From assembly GCA_013365365.1 (NCBI GenBank), contig JABVXU010000217.1, forward strand, positions 25,157-89,156: a stretch of DNA of 64,000 bases, written 5' to 3'. Below the pieces are notes generated by a model. That model searched no databases. It had not been told where the DNA came from and saw only the letters and a program-made list of their open reading frames with translations. Numbering within the stretch: position 1 is the first letter of the stretch; every line of letters begins with the position of its first letter. The stretch comes from Cruorifilaria tuberocauda. Taxonomy: Eukaryota; Nematoda; Chromadorea; Rhabditida; Onchocercidae. Positions 26,065 through 39,561 of the stretch are shown here, piece after piece. Both the position numbers and the translations under genes were made by a program.

Positions 26065-28024
26065 ATGGATATTACTATTCGACGAACTGTTCGTTCCATT
26101 TTGCTATTAACTTTAACTTTCCTCATCGTTGTACGATCCGAAATTTGCTATCGTTGTGCTAATGAATTCATTGTTATGGTTTGTTTCTTTTCTTCTTTTC
26201 TCTAATTTATTTAAAATGAATTATATTGATTAGTGATAGTGATAGTGATAGTGATAGTGATAGTGATATTAATATTAGTATTGATAGTGATAGTGAAATT
26301 AATATTAATATTGATAGTGATAGTGATAGTGAAATTAATATTAGGATTGATAGTGATAGTGATATTAATATTAGTATTGATAGTGATAGTGATAGTGATA
26401 GTGATATTAATATTAGGATTGATATGATAGTGATAGTGATAGTCAAATTAATATTAGGATTGATAGTGATAGTGATAATGAAATTAATATTAGGATTGAT
26501 AGTGATAGTGATATTAATATTAGGATTGATATGATAGTGATAGTGATAGTGAAATTAATATTAGGATTGATGGTGATAGTGATAATGATAGTGATAATGA
26601 TAATGATAGTGATAGTGATGTTGATATTAATATTAATATTGATACTAATATTGATATTGATAGTGATGTTGACATTGATATTGATAGTGATGTTGACATT
26701 AATATTGATATTGACATTGATGTTGATATTGTGGTAAAAATGTTAAAACTTTCGGATTATTCACAATCTGATTTGCTAGTTGAATTGTTAATACAATTTT
26801 AACCGGTATTGGTTACAATCCTCTTCAGGATTTCATTTTACCGAATGGAAAATACAAATGCACTGATTGAGAAGATTTCTTTGATCCATTAAGTGATAAT
26901 AAATTTATTTTTTTCCGCCAACCCTATCAGATTTATCCAGAAATTTTGCATGTTTCAATTAGATTAATAATTTCTTAATTAATATTTTACGAATCAAATA
27001 AGTAATAATATTATTCATGTTATCATCAGGGGATTCATCAATAAAAGTGATACTTTAAGATTGATTATTTGTTGAATTTAATTAATTAATTAATTTTCAG
27101 TATTGGGGTCATTTTCTTCCAATTCAAGCAGAAGATGAATTAGTTGCTGATTCGGTATGTATTAAAATTAATGAAAGATCGGAAGAAGTACGATGTTCTG
27201 GTCCATGCCTAACATTAAATGTTACTATTGGTGAGGGTAATAGTACTCGAATTATAGGTATGCATTACTTCCTTATCACTACTATCATTTGATAACACAA
27301 AATCAATACATAAGATTATCATTAAGATATTTGGCAAATTACTTCCTCGATTACTTACTTGATCTTCAAAAACGTTTTAGCATTTTGTTTTCAAAAAAAT
27401 TGATTCTTTAATTTAAAAATACAGTAAGTTATTGACGATATTGGAATTGATCATAAAGCATGAGTGTGTGGATTACTGCCTTAGACCAGCAGGCTCTCAA
27501 TACTTATAAACGAACAAGCAGGCTGAAGGCAATCAGGCTCTGAATACTTATGAGTAATATAGTTAGAAAAGCGAAGAAAAATGACAATACTATTTACAGT
27601 GTCGTATAATTGAAACTTAATAATCGATATAATTGAGACTTGATAATCGATATAATTGAAACTTAATAATCGATATAATCGAAAACTTGTCTATTCTTTT
27701 TTTTCTTCAGGAATGATGCGAGATTGTCAGAAAAAATATTACAGTCGAGATTCGTATAACAATGAAGGAAATCGTAGATGTCGTAATCAAACTGTTAAAA
27801 TTCGCCAACGTATTTTAAATGCTGAATACTGTTTCTGTCTGGGTAGTTACTGTAATGGTAATGGTGATGATCAATTGAAAGGATCAAGATCGATGAGTAA
27901 ATTTCGAGAAATATCGAAATATTCGAAAATTCGAAATAACCAAAAGAATAGTGCCAGGCTGAAAAGCTCTCTATACAATACTCAATATTTAATGATTATT
28001 TTTTTGATATATTGGAAATTATAA
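26065..28024 (+). CDS. Secreted Ly6/uPAR-like (three-finger) protein, probably GPI-anchored
   Basis: Three exons, 26065-26178, 27101-27257 and 27711-28024 (TAA), with matching phases give 194 residues. An N-terminal signal peptide ([14 protein letters not shown]) is followed directly by EICYRC, the usual start of a mature Ly6 domain. Ten cysteines follow in all, ending with [12 protein letters not shown], close to the family's terminal C-x-C...CN signature. Sequons NVT, NST and NQT are present. A basic, Ser-rich stretch and a short hydrophobic end ([12 protein letters not shown]) suggest GPI anchoring, though the end is short and could be a weak membrane segment. Such nematode proteins are often modulators of neuronal receptors or channels. 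I cannot assign an orthologue, so function is left open. Intron 1 holds a large GATAGT repeat. Confidence 0.75.
26226..26737. repeat. GATAGT/ATTAATATT compound satellite in the Ly6-like intron
   Basis: About 510 bases of GATAGTGATAGTGATATTAATATTAG(G/T)ATT units. They stay open in several frames on both strands (Asp-Ser, Ile-Val and Leu-Ser dipeptide polymers). It lies fully between the 26178 donor and the 27101 acceptor, so the frames are not coding. Confidence 0.95.
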
Positions 28025-30507
28025 GTGATATTATTTTGTAGGATATTTGAATGATATACAGTATACGATATTACAGTATAGTATATGATATACAGTATAT
28101 TGTACCGTATCTTTGATAGTTTTCTTACATTCACTAACAATAAATCCGGTCCTAAACAAATCTTATAAACAATGAAAACAATATAATCGTGATTTGGATA
28201 GATGGCAGAAAGGAGTAAATATGAAGTAATTAATAATTAGTTACTAATAGTTTTTTTTTAATCTATTGAAATTGGAAAATTCAAATTTATTCTATCCTAA
28301 TCTCACCTCACGAAGAAAGAGAGGGAAGGTGAAAATTTAACCTTTTGCTGACCTTTGTATTTCATCCTTGTTCAGTGGGGATACCATCCATATATGCATG
28401 ATATATTATCATTATTCTCCACAATTCTCCGTTAAACTGCTGCAATTTTTTTTCCTGATTCGCATTCCAGAAAATTCCGGATCGATGAGAAGTTGAATGT
28501 TGTGAAACTATTCCGATCCATAATTATCACGTACGTATACGTAAAGTATTTATTTCATCACCATCAAATTTTCCAATTCTTCCATAACGATTCAGGAAAA
28601 AAAAGCAAATAAAGCTAACAATGCTAACTCTGCAATTTACATAGGTTAGAATAGAATAAATTTGAATTTTACAATTTCTATAGATTAAAGAAAAATTAAA
28701 TGCAAGAGAAAAACTTAGAAATTATGAGCTAATGAAATAGTGGAAACGAATATTGCTAATATTTATAATTCTATTTTTTGTTTTAATCGGATTTATTGAT
28801 GACTATTTAAAATTAAAAGTACATAACTATCAAGTTTTGATAGAAATATTGATATTAATAGTGATATTGATGTTGATATTGATATTGATATTAATACTGA
28901 TATTGATATTGATATTGCTATTGATATTGATATTAATACTGATATCGATATTGATATTGATATTGCTATTGATATTGATATTGATAGTGATAGTGATATT
29001 AGTATTAATATTGATATTGATATTGATAAAATACAATTTATAGTTATCTTCATTTTTATGTTTATATATAAGACATAATTTTGCTAAAAATTCTATAAAA
29101 ACGTTTTTATTTAGAGAAATAAAGAAGGATTATTTATATTTAATCTAACTTTAACCTGAGAATGTATTCATGGGAATATTCATGTTAACTTTTCATAGTT
29201 AAGCTATGTTAATTTATTTTCCCATCCCTAATAATTACTACTCTTTTGATCATTTCTCTTCTTGATAACCTCCCTCTCCTCTTGACGACCTTTACTTCAT
29301 TCTACTACAAATCTCTCTCTTTACCCACTGATATTGTTTCATTAAATCAGTCAATAATTATAGATGGTCAAATCAATCAATAATTATAGATGATTAAATC
29401 AATCAATAATTATAGATGAAAAAAATAATTTTTTTAATCGATATTTTACAAAGTTTATTCCATCTAATTCTTTATTTGTTTCAATTTATGCGAATTCTCA
29501 AACTTATCAAAATTACTAGCAATCATATAGCTTCTACCTCACTGATATCTAATATCGGTTGATGATCAAGAGATGATGATCAGTACTGTAAATAGCTAAA
29601 GTTAAAAATTGAAATCAAAAATCAACTTGTTATCATATTATTCTATCAATTTTGTTAGCAATTATAAATCTTTTTCTTAATACTTTATCACGATCTTATA
29701 TTGTATGATACAAGTGATAATACCAAGTGATATCAATTTCGAACTTATTTATCTTCTAGTAAGTAAAAACGAATTTATAGATATAAAGATGATAAGTAAG
29801 TTTAGGTAAAATAGTAAAATTATGGCTTCTTTTTTTCTATCTCATTCAATAGATGGTATATGAGATGGAGAACTGATTAGAAAATGAAATTCCAACTTAT
29901 CACTGATATGATAAGTAAATGAGGAAAACGCTGCAACAAACGAAAGGATGCCGAAAGCAGAAATTTGGAATACCGTAATGGGTTTGTCTTGGTGACGATG
30001 CTAAAGTTGGAATTGTGCTAACAGTTGTCGTCCATTGATTTTATTGTGGAGGCAAAAGGGATTGCTTGTTTGAGTTTACTTTTAATTTTTGTCTGATAAG
30101 TTTTACGTGTAATTCCACGTGTAGCGTGACATCTTAGAGGTCAATATATCATTTTAGCACAAGGAAAACTTTGTATGTGTAGAGTTAGTTATTAATTTAT
30201 TTTACTCAATATTGAATGAGTCATCATCAGTGCTGAATAATATGGTAAGATATATGATTACAGGAATTTGATTTCGGATATTATCGATGTATTTGTTGAT
30301 AATAGTGAAATTCAATTTTGTTTTTATTTCCTCTTAATCTTCGCTTTGTGTGATCTCTTTGTTTACTTTATCATTTTCTTCGATATAGGTAATCTTCTAA
30401 TAATTTTTCAGATTCGTCCATGCAAGTTTTTACATTTTCACATTTTAATCGATCGAGCGATGTATTTTTATTTGTTTAAGGAATCGGTTGGATTGTTTGT
30501 GCTAGTA
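28025..30507. other. Spacer between the Ly6-like gene and clathrin light chain
   Basis: Holds a GATATT/ATTAATACT microsatellite at 28840-29030 (open on both strands as Ile/Asn/Ser polymers) and a 27-base unit 'aaatcaatcaataattatagatg' three times at 29347-29420. The stretch from about 29930 to 30160 is less AT-rich and may be the clathrin light chain promoter. No exon is supported. Confidence 0.6.
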
Positions 30508-32365
30508 ATGTCAGATCCAGTTGCGGAATTCTTGGCGCGTGAGCAAAATGTTTTGGCCGGTATACAGGATGATTCATTGGGAACTAGTCCTCCTCCTTAT
30601 GCCAATAGCATTGGCAGAATTGATGTAACTGCTAATGGTATGTTTTATAGGTGAAATATCGGTTTCAGCTATTTAATTTGAGTAATTATAAAAAGCCCTT
30701 TGATCCTTGACATGACAGTGGAGTAAATGTAGCGTTTTTGAATAACTCATTAGACCAAAACTCCTGTACAAGGAGAAAATAAATGAAGTTAAGAATGCAA
30801 TAAGAAATTTTGTTGAACTTGTCTCTAGAAGGCTTCAGTGTCATGATGCGCTAATCATAATGTATATCATAATCTTACAATATAGTAATCATACATTGAT
30901 CAGATATTAATATGCACTAAAAATATGTGCATGTTTTAGATACTATTCTCTGATAAACATTCATTAACCTTATTTAAGAAGTGGTAATGGTAGTTCGTTA
31001 AATAGATCATAAAATGTTTATGATCTATTCAATTTATAACAGAATTTTTTATTCCTGTTTGAATATATTTTCAGGAAACGATATAGGTAGCATAAACGAA
31101 GCTCGTTTGTTAAGTGGAACCAGTGGTTCTGGTTTGGATCTTCCAATGCTGGCAAATGGTGTGCAGCGCTCAAGCACAACTCCATCACCTTCTCTTGCGG
31201 CAATGAACAATGTATCAAAACCGGAACCTGAGAAAATAAAGAAATGGCGAGAGGAACAGAAAATAATGCTAGATAAGAAAGGTATGAGATGGTGAGCAAT
31301 ATTATGTGAAAATGTGTCATGTAACCTAATAATATATGTCTGACAGTTTTCGAGAACTGAAAATGTTATTTTTAATGCAGTGATGAATTGGATCCATAGA
31401 ACTTCATGGTTACTAGTGAGTTCATTCAAGTTTATCGGGGAAAAACAGAAGAAATATAAGAAATAATTTAATCAGTTAATATGGATATAACACAAAAGAG
31501 TAGAGAATTGATAATATTGTGGTGAAACATTTTATTTTCTCAGAGTATACTAATAGTTATTGATATGTGGCTTCTATGATACTGATTTTTATGCAGGATT
31601 TTGTTATCGATTTCTATTGTAGATAAAAATGAAGAAAAAAAGAAGGAGGAAATGAGAGCTGCTGGTAAAAAAGAGTTAGAAGAATGGTATGCGCAAAGGG
31701 CAGAAAGACTTAAAAAAACTAGGGAGGCTAATCGGTAATTTTTTTCAGAATTTTCTACTTATTGTTTATACGGACAGATGATATAAGCCAGATGAATACA
31801 GGTGAATTTCTAAAAATAGATCTGTATTGAACTTAAATTTTATTGGAATCTGAAAATTTATTTCTTAGACCGGGAAGGCTAAATCATGCTTATCAGCATT
31901 ATGTATTTATCTGTGATTTAGGAAATCGTTGTATATTGTGATTAATGAGTAAAGTAACAATTTCATATTTCTTATGTATTAATAAAGTAGAAAATTGTGT
32001 AGATTTTGAAAATTAGACAAAAGCGGGAAAGAAGCGTCCATATTTATTTTCGAACTGAATTTTTATATCTTGCCGTTCTGAAGATCCTAAAAGAGAAGAA
32101 AATCTTTAATCATTGCAGAGCATGCAGTAAGAGGTTGTGAATAAATCTTTTGTGCTTTAAGTTATCGCTTCGTTATTGATCTTTTTTTTTAATTTTAAGG
32201 AAAGCTGAAGAAGATTTCATTTCTGACCGTGAATCCTTAAAAGATGGAGCTGAATGGGAACGTATTGCTAAATTATGCGAATTCAGTGGTAAAAATTCAA
32301 AAACGTCAAGCGATTTATCACGACTAAGGACTCTTCTTCTTAAACTTAAAACGCAGAAGGAATAA
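30508..32365 (+). CDS. clic-1: Clathrin light chain
   Basis: Exons 30508-30637, 31075-31281, 31623-31734 and 32200-32365 (TAA) splice in phase to 204 residues. The N-terminus DPVAEFLAREQNVLAGIQDD matches the conserved start of clathrin light chains ('DPAAAFLARQ..IAGI.ND'). The middle, from EKIKKWREEQ to AERLKKTREANR, is the Lys/Glu-rich helix that binds the heavy-chain leg. The C-terminal DGAEWERIAKLCEF...DLSRLRTLLLKLK is the family's trimerisation-proximal signature. It coats endocytic and Golgi vesicles and regulates lattice assembly. The start at 30508 was chosen because the upstream in-frame residues are hydrophobic and unlike the family. A possible trans-splice acceptor TTTAAG lies about 30 bases before it. 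The chain is somewhat shorter than vertebrate ones through the linker. Confidence 0.95.
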
Positions 32366-35328
32366 ATTATATGGATTGTATGTTTTGAAGGTGCTAGTCG
32401 CATATTTCTTTTAAGTGATTCCATAACAGTGAGGATTTTTTTCCTTCCCTAACACTGTCATATTTTTAATGAATCTTCGATATCACTTCTAACATTTCCA
32501 AAACTTTCTGTTTTTTGATCGCTATAATTATGTCCTCATTCATTATAAAACTTCAAAAATGATTTTTGAAATGTTATTATATATAATTGTTTTAGACTTT
32601 ATTCCTAAATGCAAGAGATTAGTAATTTGACGCTATGTAAGTTTAGGTCCAAAATGTATCGCGACACACTCATTTACAATCCACAGAATCTATGCTAGAT
32701 TTTAAGTCATACACAGAATTCATGTGTCGAATATTGAAGTTTTAGCACTGAGACATTTAATTCTCTAACGGCTTGCTATTCATCTTTTTTGTCGAATGAA
32801 TTTTCGAAACTTAGATTTTGCAATTTTAATGATAGTTTTGGATAATGCATAAGATCTGAACTAATCGTCCTTTCCTGACTTAGTCTTTTTCTTTTACCTA
32901 TCAAGTTCGCTTCGCATTCCTTAATACCTCTTCTCTTATTTCACAATCCAATTTCTTAATTTTTCTTGCTAATTTGCTGAGCAAGTTGAGGTGGACAATT
33001 GCACTTTCGATGGGTTTATATGTGTGATATATAAGAAGCGGTGATAAATACTTTGCTGTCGACATTGTTTGATCGACAGAATAATGATGTAATTTCATCT
33101 ATTCTGCAAACTTATTTAATGAAATTTGATGGTTTTGTACTAGTGTGTTGCTTATCTCGAATGGCTAAAATTATAAATGTATCTTTTCATCCACAAGACT
33201 CTATGACAGTCTTTTGTTTTGTTTTCATCCTATAAGATTCACGTCACTTCCTGAAGAGACATATATCTTGAGGGTGGTTAACCACACTCGGTGACTGAAT
33301 TATTCTGCCATACATTCTTTGCGTGTAACTGATTTACTATATCTACGTAATCCTTGGTAAGAGCATTATGTATAAATAGTTTGCCGTAGTCATGTGACGA
33401 TTTTCGGTATCACAGCATCTGAATAGTTCATTTTCTCTGTGTGATTCTTTTACACTTTTTTCATTTTATTGTAAATTTCTCAATGCATGATTCATTTACA
33501 AGCATCCTATCTTTCATTTTTAACCAGTAAGATATTTCAAAAATTTTTCAAAATTCACTTGTTCTTTCTTCTTCTAGGTTCCTTATACGTTTATTCATTG
33601 TTTTTCTTATTCTTTTAATTTTATAAAAAAAGAAATGAAGAAAGGTAACAACTCTTTGTGATTGAATAAAAATGTCATTTGTTGCAAAGCAATTTTTAAA
33701 GATTTTTAATTTCGACAAATCGAATAGTTTGGTTGATATCCAGAAGATTTTATTTCCATATCTTTTTTTTTTTTTGTTTTCATTTTAAATGAATTAATTT
33801 GAGGATTTTTTATGTTTGTTTTAATATCATTTGATATCACGGGTTGTATAGGGGTCAAATTATTTTTTGTCGACATGATCGAAGAGCTTTGTTTTTGGAC
33901 TGTTATAGCGAGAATTAGAAGTTAGCTTTCGTAAAAGTTAAGAGTTCATTTGAAATGTTGTAGCAGAGGCTTTAAGCATTTTGCTTCCGTTAATTGCTGC
34001 ACCAAGAAAGCATTATAATGAGTTAAGCTAGCCGTAACACCCTCTGGGAAGTGTACTAAACAAGAACATTAGGCTGATAATATAATGCAATAGGGAGTTT
34101 GTTTACAGTATCTTGTTTAAATTTCACCGTTTTATATTAGAATGCACTTCCAGATACATGTGATAGTGCTACAATTTGTTTCATTGTTTATTTTCTTTTT
34201 TTATTGATTTATTTTTCTTTTTATTTTTTATTTTAGATTATTTATTTTAGATTGAAGAAGTATTGCTTCAAGTGATTTCTTTAAAATGTTTACAAATAGT
34301 AAAGATAACATTTAACATTAACAAGTTTGTACTACTGTAGTTCAGTATTGCGTAAGAAGTTTTGGGAAGTAAAGGATGTAATGATTAAAAATTGAAAATA
34401 TTGGTTGAGATTATTCCAGTTACCGAAATTTGTTGATAACAGCTAAAAGTTGCCGGAGAATTTAACGTTGGTTATACTATATAGCTCGTCGACAAGTCAG
34501 GCTAAAGATGAAAGTGCTTTTAACTTGCAAATTTATGAAGTGACATGTAATTGAAGATTAAATTTTAACTGAAATTTTGTACAACAACAATAGATGATTC
34601 TTTTGGATTAGATTTTAACGCGTTGTTAAAATAGATTACGTAACATACAATTGCTATTTCAATATTTAGACGTAGAAAGTGTAAAGCACGAGATAAAGTT
34701 ATCTCTGAAAAGACCAGAAGAAAAATCAAAAAGTTATTGTTTAATGGCTTTTCACCAGTCAGCCTTCAAAATCTTGACAATACTAAATAGTACCCTCAGC
34801 AAATTGGTAAATCGATAAGTATTTTAAAATTGCATTACTTCAGTTTTCTAGTGGTCTAAAGAAAGGATAGCTTCTATACGGCAGTTGACCAAACATTGAA
34901 ATATTGACATTTTAAATATTGAGTGAATTTGGCTACTTTCTGCTACATCCGCTTTAATCATCTAATCAGTCTTAAGCTCTTCGAATAATTTTTTTCGGAA
35001 TAGTAGAATGTAGGGAATGTCTTCCAAGGATTTGTCGATTCCGAAAGCGTACGTTCCTGTAATTCAACGCAAACTTATTTCTGTATGCATGTATAATTTT
35101 TAGCTTCTTATTAAAAGTGAAAATTCTTTAAACCTGGTTAAATTAGTTGCAAATTTAAGGTCCAAAACGACATCAGCATCATCTAAACGGATAATAAGAT
35201 TGGAAATGAATGTACGACAAGTTGACGCACGTATTTAATTCGAATTGCTATTCAGCCAATAATTATTTAGCCTTAACTGTTATTCATTCGTTATTTTCGC
35301 TTTCCAAGATCAGTGACCGAAAGTAAAG
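32366..35328. other. Spacer with no supported gene
   Basis: About 3 kb of moderately AT-rich sequence without tandem repeats. The short open frames (for example 33041-33235) lack splice partners or recognisable similarity. It probably contains the clathrin light chain 3' UTR and the promoter of the coiled-coil gene; the last ~150 bases are relatively GC-rich. Confidence 0.55.
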
Positions 35329-37474
35329 ATGACCGAGGGGAGCAGTAGAACAGGTAAGCTTTATATGAGTACATGGATCAGTTTTCAAGGAAATTTTCCC
35401 ATTTTTATGTGTTTAGGAAATATTTTCGAATTGTGTTTAAAGAATTAGTTTAATTGGTTTATGCAACGATTTTTGTTGATAAGAAATGGTCGAAGTGTTA
35501 TCTTTTTGCTTTACTTTCACGTTCTTCGTTTTCGCTTCATACGCATAAATTATTTCAGCTTAATCTTTGGGGATAATCTGTATCATTAATACTAGATCAT
35601 ATCTAAAATTTGTTTCTTCATGAAACACGGAAGATTTATTTTTTCTTGATTATAGATATGGTTAACGGTCACAGTGATTTCGAATTATTAACATTACTGA
35701 AGAAACAAGATAAACTACTATCACTATTTCTTACTGAGTTAGAAGCCTGTAAATTGGAACTGTTTCGAAACAATGACTCCCAGCAAATCAGCGTACCGCC
35801 GATTGCGCAGGGTGAAGTGAATTTCATTCAGGTATTCTATTTCGAATGCTTTTGTTTTGTTTATGTCCTGACTTTATTTTTCAGAGTTAGTAAAGTGGAA
35901 TTAAAACCAGTGTCTCGAATTTGAGTTCGTTTGAACGGTTCATTTTCATATCTGATTTTTTGAAAATATAGCAATTATTGCTGATTTTAATGCTTGCAGA
36001 AACGTGCACATTCAGATGGTTTTCTCGGAGAAATTTCGAAAGCTGAAATGATCTTATTTAATGGGAGTGAAAAGTCGCTAATGATAGAGGAAGTATTGGA
36101 AAAGATAAAATCGGCATTATGCAAAACAGAGAATATATCACAAGAATTGGAAGTTGGACGAAGGGAATTAAGCGATGCATCTTGTTCATGTCAGAAGAAT
36201 ACAGTTTGTTTTGCGCTTATTGAATATCATACCCTATTATGAATACAAAAGAAAGCATTACGCAGTGCAATTTAGCAATTTAGGAAATGAAATATATATC
36301 GTTGTTCATTGAATCATACTGTGCCTCTGCAAATCACATGTAAAAAATCCAAAAAATCTTTTAGATTCTATTAAACTGTTTGAAAAGGCAGCTGAAAAGA
36401 GAGCGTCAAAAAAGGAAGAATGAATTTTTAAAATTAAATAATCGTTTGACTGATAAAACGGGAGAATATGATAGTCTGAACGCAGAAAACGACCCTTTGA
36501 AGGTAAAATTTTAATCATTGATACATTCCTAGAACATTTTTAGTTTGACTTTATCTTATTTATAAATCCACTTCTCAAACATTAATTAACTTTATATTCT
36601 ATTTAATTTTTTTCATTTTTTGATTTTCTTGTAGTTATCAAGTGTTTAATCAATATATACAATTTCTAAGATTCTCTGTTTCATATTGGACGTTTTTTGT
36701 TTTTATTACTTGTAATTTTTCTCCTTCATTAATTATCAAATAATCGTGATGACTTGAAATGGATGTATATGTTTGTTTTTTCTTTTTCAGTGGCAAATCA
36801 GATTTATAGAGCCATTCTTGGAATTTACGATTCGCTTGTTTTCAGGCACGCTTGAAAATTCTGGAAGATTCGATTGTTGCCAAAGAAAAGCTTATAAGAA
36901 AATTAATGAAAACTATGAGAAATGAACTGAAAAAACAAAAAAATGAACATACAGTGCTTGAAGAGAGATTAGACTCTTTAGCTAATGAAAACAAGGAATT
37001 GCAAACTTCGCTTCTTTCGTTGGGTATAAATAAAGTATGCGTTAGCATAGTTCACATCTTCAATATGTGGTGTGAGGAAAAGTTTTTCTTTGACTGTAGA
37101 TTATTAGGACGTATATAAGCAAGAGAAGAACTCTCCCGAAGTTTGAAGAAAGTCTTTAAAACCCTTTCCAAAATATATTTGAGACGCTAGGGATTGAAAT
37201 TATTAATACTTCTCTGTAAGTGTTCAATTGAACTTAATTGACAATAGAGAGAAGATAAACAGATATAAAATTAAAGATTCTGCTGTTCGTTACATCGTTA
37301 TGCTGATAAAAGACTATTAGGCTTGATATTTGATTTATTTCACATATTTGATTTTACGGATTTTACATTTTCTTCAATTTCTTTTTCTATAATAAACAAC
37401 GGTATTTTTTCCAGTACCACGAAAAGTTCTGGAAAGTCGACAGGATTTTATCAGACGATGAAGACTGGATATGA
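35329..37474 (+). CDS. Unrecognised 263-residue coiled-coil protein
   Basis: Six exons, 35329-35353, 35656-35831, 36000-36203, 36365-36502, 36846-37034 and 37415-37474 (TGA), join with consistent phases. The chain starts MTEGSSRTDMVNGHSD, has helical stretches (ELLTLLKKQDKLLSLFLTEL; EVLEKIKSALCKTENISQEL), then an almost continuous coiled coil from the fourth exon (KRQLKRERQKRKNEFLKL, RLKILEDSIVAKEKLI, ERLDSLANENKELQTSLLSL). It ends with an acidic/aromatic tail, FWKVDRILSDDEDWI. There is no signal peptide or membrane segment. The pattern is like golgin, centrosomal or tethering proteins, but I recognise no family and give no function. The exon 3 end uses a gtttgt donor, which the Ly6-like and NRF-like genes here also use. 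Confidence 0.75.
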
Positions 37475-39561
37475 AATTCTGATGTATTGAAAGAACGAGA
37501 TGCCTATAGGTGATTAAAGATTTTTCAAATTTTTCTCAAAATTTGAACAAATCAAACTTATCTATTGTGCTAACTTTGAAAATGGAACGGAAATAACTGA
37601 ATCGTCAAATACGAATTGGATGCATTGCATTGCAAAGAAAAAATAATCGATGTATAATTTTGCTGAGAATTATTGTTTCTTTTATTTGTCAGAATAATGT
37701 GACTAATTGACCAAACAATTGTTTGGAATCTTGAGCAAAATCCATATTTCCGCGCAGATTGCTTTTGTTTTAAAGGATTCATTTTATTTTTGGCATGAAT
37801 TGCCATTTTTTTGACTTCATGCATTTTACGGAACAAAAACTAATTTTTGTTGGTCTTTTTATTGATGTTTATGATTCCTAACTTCTTGCCTTTTACATTG
37901 CCATTATATTCTTCATAAATGTAGCAGGAATTCTATTAGCATATTGCAGAAAGCTCATATATATTTGCCGTGCCCATGGGGCATACCTAGGTCATTTACT
38001 GTATCCTGAAAAATATGGTGATTCCGACGAATTATAGTTGAAATGAAAAGAATTCGTCTTATGATATATGAAAAGTTAACCAAAGCAATTTAGTATGAGC
38101 ATTCATTTATTCTAACGTTTGATGCATAACTTATTTGTATTTATAATAAACAATGAGAAGTTAAGCTACATTTTTTAACTTCATGCATTTTACGGAACAA
38201 AAACTAATTTTTGTTGGTTTTCTTGTTGATGTTTATGAAAATATCAGTTTAAAAACTTGCATTAATAGAAAATAAAATTTATCCATTAATATAATTTTCC
38301 ATGTTTGCATAAAAAGGATGCATTCCAACTTGCTATGTTTCCTCGAATTTAAATTAATACTATTATGAGCTTGGGTAATATCATCCAAAAAAAAAACTCT
38401 CATGAAAATCTTTTTTCAAATTACTTTTCGTTTGATTCATTGAATGAAAAAAATTATAAGAGCTTAATTTAGCCTATCATTTTTTTTTTAAAGGATTCTT
38501 AAAATTGATGGAAATAGTTGTTTGTAATTTGATTATGAAAAATAAGTGATGCATAAAATGCTACGATCAAGGTTTTTTTTTTCCACATTTATTTATGAAG
38601 AGGAGAAAAAAAGTACGGGAAAAATCATTTGGAAAAGAAGCTGGAATGATATCGTTTTAATTATGTAGTATGTAAGCAAGCATTAATCACAAGTGCTTCA
38701 AGTATTTCAATATTACTATTATTCGTAAGTGCTAAGATATTGGGTATGGACAAATGAGAGATTTTGTTGTTACTATATAGCATGTATCATTTATATTGAA
38801 ATAAATGTCTTCGAGGTAATTACCTGTTTATGCATGGATATGCAAGTATTAGTTATTTTTAGATTTCAGTTTCTTGATTAACATTACTTTTGAGTGATTT
38901 AGAATGTTTGAAATTTTCTATTAACATTGAATATATTCATTAATTGAAGTTAGCTAAAGAATATAAAGTAGGATATTGTCTTATCAAATAAAGCTAGCAT
39001 TTAATAGCATTCATTGATGAAAACTGTTAGATATTTTGATACATAGACTCCTCCTGATCTTTTGAAATTTTATCTGCAAAGTATCAGATATATTTTCTTT
39101 CTTATAGATATTTCTTAGATAATAGTAATTGGAAAAGTATTAGGATTATGTAGTTGATTCAAATGATAAATTTATGAAATGCTTTTTAATATTTATCGTA
39201 TTGGAATGATTAATTTCAGTATTTCCGGAAATTTCTAATATAGTAATTAATCATTTGATATATTGAATAAAATGTTCACAGGGGAGAAATTTCGGTGTAT
39301 TATATATTGATTAATAAATGGAATAGATGATATTATTGATCGATTTTAGTGATAGCTAAAATTAGACAATTTAAAAAAATCAACTTTTCATAGCAAAAAA
39401 AAAGTTGAAAAGAAAACATTTCGTGATATGTATCTTGAAAAAATCTATACAGATTTGTTCTATTTAAGAACGTTGGTACTTAAAGTGCAGAAATATAAAT
39501 GTGTTGTATGTATGTATCCTTTTCATATTGTGTTTCCTTGCTTGGGCAATACATTTTAGGA
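37475..39561. other. Spacer upstream of protein phosphatase 5
   Basis: AT-rich. It contains a dispersed direct repeat of about 62 bases (37812-37873 and 38175-38237) around 'catgcattttacggaacaaa', which includes a small inverted repeat. No coding exon is supported. The probable trans-splice acceptor of the next gene is at its right edge. Confidence 0.6.
39552..39561 (+). promoter_or_regulatory. Probable trans-splice acceptor before PP5
   Basis: The sequence acattttag immediately precedes GA-ATG of the PP5 start codon. A nematode acceptor this close to a start, with no upstream exon visible, fits spliced-leader addition. A cis-spliced short 5' exon is the alternative. Confidence 0.55.

Noticed and set aside
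26207..26737. Long open frames of Asp-Ser, Ile-Val and Leu-Ser dipeptides on both strands
   Set aside because: They are produced by the GATAGT satellite in an intron; no splice sites or start context, and several frames are open at once.
31018..31429. Two minus-strand frames of 100-126 residues
   Set aside because: They lie antisense to a clathrin light chain exon and have no homology of their own.
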